DNA of 8,541 nucleotides from an uncultured Pseudomonadota bacterium (lineage in GTDB: Bacteria; Pseudomonadota; Gammaproteobacteria; Burkholderiales; Methylophilaceae): the NCBI GenBank assembly GCA_903854305.1, contig CAINWC010000058.1:1-8541 (forward strand), in the 5' to 3' direction. Both the position numbers and the translations under genes were made by a program. Positions 1 to 5,456 of this stretch are shown here, piece by piece; the first letter of the stretch is position 1, and the number at the start of each line of letters is the position of its first letter. The notes beneath the pieces were generated by a model. It saw only the letters and a program-made list of their open reading frames with translations, had not been told where the DNA came from and did not search any database.

Positions 1-108
1 ATCCGGCTTTTTTACGGTCATTATTTCGCAAACCAACTGCGACTGATCATCGTCGCAATACATCAATATTTAAATATCACTCAGTTCAATCAATTGAAAT
101 CTGCTTGA
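1..108 (+). CDS. Possible C-terminal tail of a gene entering from the left edge (ambiguous)
   Basis: A plus-strand frame is open from base 1 to a TGA at 106-108, giving 35 residues of mixed hydrophobic and polar character (contains YGHYFANQLR). If real, this gene converges on the BI-1 gene. A competing reading exists on the minus strand: an ATG at 63-61 opens a frame (begins MYCDDDQSQL, with a second ATG at 21-19 giving MTVKKPD) that runs off the left edge and would be the next gene downstream of BI-1. Neither frame is long enough to exceed chance clearly, and neither minus-strand start has a good Shine-Dalgarno. I do not recognise either product. Confidence 0.25.
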   Translation: MRLFYGHYFANQLRLIIVAIHQYLNITQFNQLKSA

Positions 109-115
109 ACTGAGT
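79..115 (-). terminator. 11-bp perfect hairpin after the BI-1 gene, possible terminator
   Basis: The arm ACTCAGTTCAA (79-89) pairs perfectly with TTGAACTGAGT (105-115) across a 15-nt loop. It lies 24 bp past the BI-1 stop codon in the direction of transcription. Neither side has a clean T-run, so a classical intrinsic terminator is not proven. A stem this long and perfect is still unlikely by chance in this spacer. A second small inverted repeat (GACTAA at 126-131 with TTAGTC at 139-144) overlaps the BI-1 stop codon, and another (TGCGAC at 38-43 with GTCGCA at 52-57) lies further on. Confidence 0.4.
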
Positions 116-138
116 TGTTCAGGGTCGACTAATTAAAT

Positions 139-780
139 TTAGTCATTACCGCCCATTAAGCCCATTAATAACTGCAGCAGGCTGGTAAACAAGTTGTAAA
201 TACTCATATAAAGACCCATCGTTGCCATTACATAGTTAGTTTCGCCACCGTTCACAATGCGGCTCACGTCATACAAAATAAAGCCTGAAAACAAAATCAC
301 GCCAATCGCTGATAACGCTAGAGTAAATGCTGGGATATGTAAGAATATATTTGCAAGTGAAGCCACAATCAGCAAAATGATACCCACCAATAAGAATTTA
401 CCCATAAAGCTAAAGTCTTTTTTGGTGGTAGTTGCAATACCTGCCAAAGTTAAAAAGATAATGCCTGTACCACCTGCGGCTAAACCGACAATTTGAGCGC
501 CATTACGCAAATGCAGGGCATGTTGCAAAATTGGGCCGAGCATCAAGCCGAGCAAAAAGGTTAAACCCAAGAGTAAAACTACGCCGATGCTACTGTTGCG
601 ATTAGCCGTCACTGCCGCAAACATACCGTAGATCACGGCCATTGCACCAATTGCGAATATAAATGGATGTAATGCTGCAAAAGAAAAATCCAGACTCATG
701 CCAATAAACGCGCCGATGACAGTTGGAACGAGTGATAAGCCTAACAGTGCGTAGGTGTTGCGCAAGACTTTATTTGTCAC
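139..780 (-). CDS. Bax inhibitor-1/YccA family inner-membrane protein, N-terminus broken by an in-frame stop
   Basis: Predicted polytopic inner-membrane protein of the BI-1 (UPF0005) family. The E. coli member YccA binds and modulates the FtsH protease, and related members are implicated in pH-sensitive calcium leak. The 213 residues from a GTG at 780 contain about seven hydrophobic segments. The start of the family pattern is visible (TNKVLRNTYALLGLSL), as is the conserved C-terminal stretch FILYDVSRIVNGGETNY followed by LYMSIYNLFTSLLQLL. The aspartate of LYDVSRI is kept; the later position that is Asp in the calcium-leak type (YetJ) appears as Ser, as expected for the YccA-like branch. The reading frame continues upstream of the GTG into SAQQ, then a TAA (795-793), then MFDEMQVIGRS from an ATG at 828. 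That ATG follows a good ribosome site (AAAGGAAG). The full-length gene therefore probably spans 139-828 with a nonsense codon. Everything needed for the membrane fold lies after the GTG. Family call is sure; the start is not. Confidence 0.85.
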   Translation of the reverse strand: MTNKVLRNTYALLGLSLVPTVIGAFIGMSLDFSFAALHPFIFAIGAMAVIYGMFAAVTANRNSSIGVVLLLGLTFLLGLMLGPILQHALHLRNGAQIVGLAAGGTGIIFLTLAGIATTTKKDFSFMGKFLLVGIILLIVASLANIFLHIPAFTLALSAIGVILFSGFILYDVSRIVNGGETNYVMATMGLYMSIYNLFTSLLQLLMGLMGGND

Positions 781-792
781 TTGCTGAGCTGA

Positions 793-828
793 TTATGAAC
801 GACCGATAACTTGCATTTCGTCAAACAT
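793..828 (-). other. Severed N-terminal leader of the BI-1 gene: 11 codons then TAA
   Basis: From ATG at 828 the codons read MFDEMQVIGRS and then TAA at 795-793. The frame is the same as that of the downstream BI-1 CDS. The ATG is preceded by AAAGGAAGCACACA, the best Shine-Dalgarno near this gene, while the GTG at 780 has none. From memory of the family, proteobacterial YccA-type proteins often begin with a short hydrophilic stretch of the type VIGRS just before TNKVLRNTY, so these codons look like the true N-terminus rather than an unrelated leader peptide. GAA, CAA or AAA to TAA would each need one base change. Confidence 0.7.
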
Positions 829-911
829 TGTGTGCTTCCTTTAAGTAATAAATTACTATGAACTACAATAAAAATTTAAACGTACTCGCATAACTAACGA
901 ATACTTTAACT

Positions 912-940
912 AAGATAGCGATTAACCCAATAAGTTTCAA
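912..940 (-). promoter_or_regulatory. Sigma-70-type promoter for the BI-1 gene
   Basis: On the minus strand, TTGAAA (940-935) is followed after exactly 17 bp by TATCTT (917-912). This matches the sigma-70 -35 and -10 patterns at 5 of 6 and 4 of 6 positions. It sits in the AT-rich gap after the nagZ stop and predicts a transcript start near 905 with a leader of roughly 75 nt before the ATG at 828. No strong terminator separates it from nagZ. Confidence 0.55.
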
Positions 941-983
941 GTGATAAGTTGTTACAAATTACATATTGTTTGTTAAATCACGA

Positions 984-2030
984 CTAAACAAACAACTCGC
1001 CTTCTACCACACCTACCTGCGCGACCTGATGTACCGCCCGCACGAACTCGGCACTTTCATGCAAGGCATCTAAACTTGGCGGATGCTTATGCCCATGCAT
1101 GCGCGCCAGTCTTGCAATACTTTGTGCTGAAATTGTCCATTTAAGGTTCGCCAGCAATTCATCTGCCATTGCCGGTTGATTGCATAGCAATACCATATCG
1201 CAACCAGCAGTTAAAGCCGCCAAGGCGCGCGTAGTCACATCACCACCTGCACTGGCAGCTTCCATACTTAAATCGTCACTAAAAATCACGCCATTGAAAC
1301 CTAATCGTTCACGTAATATTTTTTGTAACCACCGCGGAGAAAATCCCGCCGGCTTATCGTCCACTTTTGGGTAAATGACATGCGCAGGCATAATGGCTGG
1401 TATGCCATCATCAATCAGCATTCTAAAAGGTTGCATGTCATGCTGGGCAATTTGGTCAAACTCTCGGTCATCCACGGGCATGCTCACATGAGAATCCGCC
1501 ACCACAAAGCCATGCCCTGGAAAGTGCTTACCAACCGCAGGCATGCCGCCTTTTTTAAGGCCTTGCATGAGCGCAAAGGCTAGGTCGTTAATCGCTTGCG
1601 GATTTAAATGAAACGCCCTATCGCCTATCACCAAACTATCGCCATAATCCATATCCAGCACTGGTGTAAAGCTGAAATCTACGCCATGTGCACGTAATTC
1701 TGCAGCTAAAATCCAGCCAGCCTCTGTTGCAAGTTCTTTGGCTTTTTTGGGATTGCTGTCCCAAATCTTGCCAAATTCACGCATGGGCGGAATTTTAGTA
1801 AAGCCTTCTCGAAAGCGCTGTACACGACCACCTTCATGGTCCACGGCAATCAATAAAGGTGGGCTGCGAACCGCATGAATACTGGCTGTCAGGGCATCTA
1901 GTTGCGCATTATTGATAAAGTTGCGTTTAAATAAAATAACGCCACCCACTAGCGGGTGCTGTAAACGACGTATGTCATCGGCATCAAGTGCTGTACCGAG
2001 AACATCTAACATAATGGGACCTAGTGACAT
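984..2030 (-). CDS. nagZ: Beta-N-acetylhexosaminidase NagZ (glycoside hydrolase family 3)
   Basis: Cytoplasmic enzyme that removes the N-acetylglucosamine from GlcNAc-anhydroMurNAc peptides during peptidoglycan recycling. In many Gram-negatives its products influence AmpC beta-lactamase induction. At 348 residues it is the usual length for the compact single-domain proteobacterial NagZ. Visible family signatures are the substrate-loop DHEGGRVQR (64-72), KHFPGHG (168-174) followed by the Asp-Ser-His triad (179-181) that supplies the acid/base His-Asp dyad, and FSDDLSM (250-256), whose first Asp (252) is the expected nucleophile. There is no signal peptide. The ATG is preceded by AAAGGTAAAGC, an acceptable ribosome site, so the start is secure. 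It lies 188 bp after dppC on the same strand, separated by a fold-back element; the shared theme is murein turnover. Nothing in it looks broken. Confidence 0.96.
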   Translation of the reverse strand: MSLGPIMLDVLGTALDADDIRRLQHPLVGGVILFKRNFINNAQLDALTASIHAVRSPPLLIAVDHEGGRVQRFREGFTKIPPMREFGKIWDSNPKKAKELATEAGWILAAELRAHGVDFSFTPVLDMDYGDSLVIGDRAFHLNPQAINDLAFALMQGLKKGGMPAVGKHFPGHGFVVADSHVSMPVDDREFDQIAQHDMQPFRMLIDDGIPAIMPAHVIYPKVDDKPAGFSPRWLQKILRERLGFNGVIFSDDLSMEAASAGGDVTTRALAALTAGCDMVLLCNQPAMADELLANLKWTISAQSIARLARMHGHKHPPSLDALHESAEFVRAVHQVAQVGVVEGELFV

Positions 2031-2048
2031 GCTTTACCTTTAATCATT

Positions 2049-2191
2049 TGGGCACCCCTATTAATTCAATTTTCGTCACCATACCGCGTTGCTCATAAAA
2101 AATTATTCCTTACATATCAAACATATGCTGCGTCTTAATTTTTTAATCGCGCCTTGTCTGGTTTAGAAACCTGAATTAATAGAGGCACCCA
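2049..2191. repeat. 143-bp nested fold-back element with 20-bp terminal inverted repeats (MITE-like or structured RNA)
   Basis: The ends are inverted copies of each other: TGGGCACCCCTATTAATTCA at 2049-2068 against the complement of 2172-2191, matching at 17 of 20 positions. Inside, further complementary pairs nest in order: CGCG at 2085-2088 with CGCG at 2148-2151, TAAAAAATTA at 2096-2105 with TAATTTTTTA at 2136-2145 (10 of 10), and a hairpin CATAT-CAAAC-ATATG at 2113-2127. A separate 12-bp hairpin, GGTTT-AG-AAACC, is at 2160-2171. Almost the whole spacer between dppC and nagZ is thus one folded structure. It encodes no protein. A palindromic, non-coding, sharply bounded segment like this resembles miniature inverted-repeat elements. 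A structured 5' or 3' RNA element is the alternative. Confidence 0.75.
2092..2120 (-). promoter_or_regulatory. Candidate sigma-70 promoter for nagZ inside the fold-back element
   Basis: On the minus strand TTGATA (2120-2115) is separated by 17 bp from TATGAG (2097-2092), matching 5 of 6 and 4 of 6 consensus positions. It reads toward nagZ, about 60 bp before its ATG. If used, the transcript would start near 2085 and carry one arm of the terminal repeat in its leader. The match is modest in an AT-rich stretch, so chance is a real alternative. Confidence 0.35.
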
Positions 2192-2218
2192 TTTATTTAA
2201 TAACGTATATCTAACATC

Positions 2219-3013
2219 TTATTTTTCTGTTCTAACATCGAACTTATCACGCAGATAATCACCGCCTAGGTTAATGGCTAAAATCAAACTCATCAAGCTT
2301 AAGCCGACGATTAACACATAATGCGGTGCAACCAGCATGTATCGTACACCATCACGCAGCATCGCACCCCACGAGGCATTCGGGCTTTGTATACCCAAGC
2401 CTAGAAATGACAAACTTGCCTCGGCAATCATCACGCTGGCTAAACTATAAGTGGCTTCTACCACTAAAATTGAAGCTAACAAGGGCAGTATATGTCGCAA
2501 AATCAAACGTGGCACGCTAGCCCCAAGCGATTCTGCCGCCTGTACATGCTGACGATTACGCAAACTCAAGGTTTGACCGCGCGTCAGCCGTGCATAGCTC
2601 ACCCAACCAGTGATACATAGCGCAATCATCAGATTACCCAAGCCTGGCCCTAGCACTGCGGCAAAGGCAATAGCCAGCAAAATACCCGGGAACGCCAAAA
2701 AAATATCCGTGATTTGCATTAATATTTGATCGACTTTTCCACCATAAAAACCGGCGATGAGGCCGATTAAAACGCCGCTAGTCATGGTAACCGCCGTGAC
2801 TATGATCGCCACCAAAAAAGAAACTTCTACGCCACGTAATAATCTGGCTAAAATACTGCGACCAAGGTCATCTGCGCCTAGCAGGTAAGTTGCATTTGGC
2901 AGACTTAAAATCGCGTTCAAATCAATGTGGTTTGGATTAAGCTGAAATAATCGCCCTGCCAATACGGCAAGAATCCAAAAACCAAAAATGCTAAAAGAAA
3001 GTTTTTTCATCAC
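2219..3013 (-). CDS. DppC/OppC-type peptide ABC transporter permease
   Basis: Second membrane subunit of a peptide/opine/nickel-class ABC importer. The 264-residue protein has an N-terminal membrane anchor (about 6-20), then the family pattern LGADDLGRSILARLLRG (45-61) and five further hydrophobic segments. The cytoplasmic EAA loop is clear (QAAESLGASVPRLILRHILP, about 158-177), the site that docks on the ATPase. ASLSFLGLGIQSP and WGAMLRDG are further DppC hallmarks. It is somewhat shorter than E. coli DppC (about 300 residues) because the N-terminal tail is brief. The start is GTG at 3013, directly followed by an ATG at 3010; either is possible, and the dppB stop lies only 2 bp before the GTG, which implies coupled translation. 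Substrate cannot be read from the permease; context suggests murein peptides. Confidence 0.93.
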   Translation of the reverse strand: MMKKLSFSIFGFWILAVLAGRLFQLNPNHIDLNAILSLPNATYLLGADDLGRSILARLLRGVEVSFLVAIIVTAVTMTSGVLIGLIAGFYGGKVDQILMQITDIFLAFPGILLAIAFAAVLGPGLGNLMIALCITGWVSYARLTRGQTLSLRNRQHVQAAESLGASVPRLILRHILPLLASILVVEATYSLASVMIAEASLSFLGLGIQSPNASWGAMLRDGVRYMLVAPHYVLIVGLSLMSLILAINLGGDYLRDKFDVRTEK

Positions 3014-3015
3014 CG

Positions 3016-3927
3016 TTAGCTAGCAAACTTCACGCGCGGGTCGACGAGTCGGTAAAGAATATCTGTCAACAAATTCACCAAGACATAACTTAATGCAACC
3101 ACCAATACACAAGCTTGCGTCACGGGATAATCGCGTTTTTCAATACTCTCGACTAATAGCCGACCGATGCCATCCCAACTAAAAATCGTTTCGGTAATTA
3201 CGGTACCGGCCAACAAGCTGCCCATTTGCAAGCCAACAATAGTAATTATCGGTAAAAGTGCAGCACGCAAGGCATGGCGAATAATCACGTTTGCTTCGGT
3301 TAAGCCCTTGGCACGCGCGGTTCTAATATAATCATCATTCAATACTTCAAGCAAACTGGTGCGTGTCATCCGCGTGAGTATTGCGCTTAAACCTAAGCCA
3401 AGCGTTAATGCCGGCAACACAATTGAAGCGTTTGATTCCATGCCGCTTACAGGCAGCCAGCCTAGCCACACCGCGAATATCAGCATCAGCATCGGTCCTA
3501 ACCAAAACGCAGGCATGGCGGATAGCCGCACTGAAACAATGGTCACGATTAAATCCTGCCATTTACCGGCTTTAAGCGCGGCGTAAATGCCTAATGGGAT
3601 ACCGATGCTCAAACCAATGAACAGCGATAAAAAGGCCAGTTTTAGTGTGGTTGGATAACGCGTTTTAATAAGCTCGACAATCGGTGTTTTAGTGTGGATA
3701 GACCGCCCCAAATCACCATGCGCCAACTTCGTTAAATAAGTACCAAACTGCTGAATGAGCGGTTGATTCAAGCCTAACTCCGCACGTAACTGGGCGCGGT
3801 CAGCCACGGTGACGGCGTCCCCTAACATGACCTCTACAGGGTCACCTGGCACCAGATGTATGAGTAAAAAAGTCAGTAGCAATACACCAAACACTACGGC
3901 GCAAAAACCAGCAAAGCGCTTAATCAT
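3016..3927 (-). CDS. DppB/OppB-type peptide ABC transporter permease
   Basis: First membrane subunit of the same importer; it should pair with the DppC-like protein to form the inner-membrane channel. The 303 residues fit the family length. The N-terminal segment (about 5-25) leads into HLVPGDPVEVMLG (24-36), the standard DppB opening, followed by LRAELGLNQPLIQQF and GDLGRSIHTKTPI. The EAA loop is at about 200-224 (DYIRTARAKGLTEANVIIRHALR), and the C-terminus has ETIFSWDGIGRLL and the closing LVDPRVKF. The ATG lies inside the 3' end of the upstream YkuD gene (8-bp overlap, 3920-3927), with no separate Shine-Dalgarno, so translation is probably coupled. No nucleotide-binding subunit is encoded anywhere in the window. 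Confidence 0.95.
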   Translation of the reverse strand: MIKRFAGFCAVVFGVLLLTFLLIHLVPGDPVEVMLGDAVTVADRAQLRAELGLNQPLIQQFGTYLTKLAHGDLGRSIHTKTPIVELIKTRYPTTLKLAFLSLFIGLSIGIPLGIYAALKAGKWQDLIVTIVSVRLSAMPAFWLGPMLMLIFAVWLGWLPVSGMESNASIVLPALTLGLGLSAILTRMTRTSLLEVLNDDYIRTARAKGLTEANVIIRHALRAALLPIITIVGLQMGSLLAGTVITETIFSWDGIGRLLVESIEKRDYPVTQACVLVVALSYVLVNLLTDILYRLVDPRVKFAS

Positions 3928-4402
3928 GATGAATCAATACAGGCGTTCCAGTTTCAACGAAATCAAACAGCGCAATCACGTCTGCATTACGCATACGGAT
4001 ACACCCATGCGAGCCACTCTTGCCCATTTCGGTACCATCTGGTGAGCCGTGTATGTAAATATAACGCTGCATCGTATCGACATTACCCAACCGATTCAGG
4101 TCAAGTTCGGTGCCTGAAAGCCATAAAATACGCGTTAAAATCCAATCACGCTTTGGAAACTGCGCCATCAGCGCTGGCGTACAAATCTCACCTGTCGCTC
4201 GGCGACCAACAAAATCGCTATTAGGCTTTGCACCTGCGCCTATCTTGGCACGAATAATATGCTTGCCTAATGGTGTGCAACCGCTATCTTTCTCGCAACC
4301 CGCACCATTAGCGGCAGTAGAAATACTATATTTAGCTTTTACCCAGCCGACATTATCAAAGAGCGTGAGCGTTTGGTGCTGAAGTGAAATTTCAATGCGC
4401 AT
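3920..4402 (-). CDS. Cytosolic YkuD-domain L,D-transpeptidase-like enzyme, probable L,D-carboxypeptidase of the ElsL type
   Basis: A 160-residue protein that is almost nothing but a YkuD catalytic domain. The conserved His-Gly-Ser is at 118-120 and the catalytic core SHGCIRM at 131-137, with Cys134 as the nucleophile; HGS...SHGCIRM is the full family signature. There is no signal peptide or membrane segment: the sequence starts directly with the first beta strand (MRIEISLQHQTLTLFD). Classical L,D-transpeptidases cross-link murein in the periplasm and need export, so this one should act in the cytoplasm. The known precedent is ElsL of Acinetobacter baumannii, a cytosolic YkuD enzyme that removes the terminal D-Ala from recycled tetrapeptides. 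I infer the same role here, supported by overlap with peptide-permease genes and nearby nagZ. Residues 36-42 hold two extra cysteines (CEKDSGC), and another lies at 74. It has its own promoter and practically no leader. Family certain; carboxypeptidase role inferred. Confidence 0.9.
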   Translation of the reverse strand: MRIEISLQHQTLTLFDNVGWVKAKYSISTAANGAGCEKDSGCTPLGKHIIRAKIGAGAKPNSDFVGRRATGEICTPALMAQFPKRDWILTRILWLSGTELDLNRLGNVDTMQRYIYIHGSPDGTEMGKSGSHGCIRMRNADVIALFDFVETGTPVLIHHD

Positions 4403-4418
4403 AAAAGATTGTTTAGTT

Positions 4419-4447
4419 TTTATAGGTTAGGTTGCACTTTGCGTCAA
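4419..4447 (-). promoter_or_regulatory. Near-consensus sigma-70 promoter for ykuD-dppB-dppC
   Basis: On the minus strand TTGACG (4447-4442) is followed after exactly 17 bp by TATAAA (4424-4419), each matching 5 of 6 consensus positions. This is the strongest promoter-like sequence in the window. It predicts a transcript start near 4412, only about 10 nt before the ATG at 4402, and no Shine-Dalgarno is visible in that leader. The unit can therefore be transcribed independently of the binding-protein and kinase-like genes upstream. Confidence 0.65.
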
Positions 4448-4495
4448 ATCGAAAATTATCCAGTCTGACGAATCGAACATAAGTATAGTGAGGCA

Positions 4496-5398
4496 TTAAC
4501 GGCTAATTGAGTATAGCGGATCAATCCAACCAGTCAGTTTTCCCTCTTTATTAAAGAGAAAGTTAGCGAAATTAGGATCAACGCCAATTTTGTAGGGTGG
4601 ATGCTGGATAAATTCCTCGCCCCCACGAATACCAAGCGCTTGTTTTGCCGCACCAGCAAGGGCGATTGCTTCATTTTGTGCGGCCAGCTCTTTCAATGTT
4701 TTGGCTACACCTGAGATCGGGTTGCCCTGAACAAACTCCTGCAACAACCGCCCATCACCTAAGTGAGTCACAGCCGGCACCATAAACCGAACGTCCGCGG
4801 CCAGTTGATTCGTATAAAACTCCAGCATTTTTGCACGTTCTGCACCGCCAAACTTTAATTCTTTAATCACCCACTCCGAGTTCCCCTTAACAGCGTGGAC
4901 AATGGCATCTTTTCCCTCGCCGATAAACTTTCCTTCTGTGATAAATCCGGCACCCAGCCATTTAAGCTTGGTGAGCGGACTGATCATCCCGATAGCAATA
5001 TGAATGAACTTATCATTATCTTCACGCATGCAAGGCTCGCAGTGCAAATGCGCTTTATCAAGGGGCGGAAAAGTGAATGTTTCCTTAAGGAAACCCGCCA
5101 ATTCTGGCGTGGATAAGGTTTCTGGGTGGTGAGTCGCTGCCACGTGCTTCCCTTGCTCGGTTTCGCGCTGATTGATCTGATCAATCACTATCTTACGTTC
5201 AGGTTCACTGAAGTTGAGTAGCTTTGCCGCAAGTTGCGTAGACACAACCCAGTCATGGAACTGAGCCTGTGGTATTGATGTCGCTACCGCATACAAAATA
5301 GTGGCATCTTTTGAATCTTTTATTGGATCTTTAGATTCCATGTAATCTTTTATCCTGTAACGATGGTTCCATTGATTTCTATTGTATGGCGCGACCAT
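4496..5398 (-). CDS. Unrecognised protein with a minimal protein-kinase-like C-terminal half
   Basis: I do not recognise this 300-residue protein as a named family. The C-terminal half carries a kinase-like series in the right order: a glycine-containing loop FIGEGKDAIV (158-167), VIKELK with a candidate ATP lysine (189), a hinge-like LLQEFVQGNPIS (218-229), a catalytic-loop-like D274-P-N-F-A-N279 (the Asp-x4-Asn spacing of kinases), and a DFG-like Asp293 in GWIDP. The chain ends seven residues later, so the activation segment and the rest of the C-lobe are absent. The N-terminal half is soluble, with an HCEPC motif (119-123). No signal peptide or membrane segment is visible. The ATG at 5398 has no ribosome site; an internal ATG at 5341 (residue 20) follows AGGA at 11-nt spacing and may be the true start. 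The gene sits between the binding protein and the permease unit, with 58- and 93-bp gaps. Kinase activity is inference only. Confidence 0.7.
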   Translation of the reverse strand: MVAPYNRNQWNHRYRIKDYMESKDPIKDSKDATILYAVATSIPQAQFHDWVVSTQLAAKLLNFSEPERKIVIDQINQRETEQGKHVAATHHPETLSTPELAGFLKETFTFPPLDKAHLHCEPCMREDNDKFIHIAIGMISPLTKLKWLGAGFITEGKFIGEGKDAIVHAVKGNSEWVIKELKFGGAERAKMLEFYTNQLAADVRFMVPAVTHLGDGRLLQEFVQGNPISGVAKTLKELAAQNEAIALAGAAKQALGIRGGEEFIQHPPYKIGVDPNFANFLFNKEGKLTGWIDPLYSISR

Positions 5399-5456
5399 TA
5401 TTGCACATACCGAACCGCGAAAGTATATCCAAGAATGCCACGATGCTAGCCAGTGG

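Noticed and set aside
38..57. Inverted repeat TGCGAC/GTCGCA near the left edge, considered as a terminator
   Set aside because: The stem is only 6 bp with no T-tract, lies far from the BI-1 stop codon and may be inside a coding frame at the edge.
2078..2096. A six-codon minus-strand frame (MSNAVW) in the fold-back element, with AAGGA upstream
   Set aside because: It is too short to support, and the start lies in the pairing arms of the element. The sequence is better explained by its palindromic structure.
3347..3586. Several open frames of 64-75 codons on both strands inside dppB
   Set aside because: They lie within a well-supported permease gene, have no ribosome sites and show no recognisable protein character, so they are shadow frames.
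3920..4402. Calling the YkuD protein a classical periplasmic L,D-transpeptidase
   Set aside because: It lacks any signal peptide or membrane anchor and begins with the first strand of the catalytic domain, so a cytosolic role fits better.
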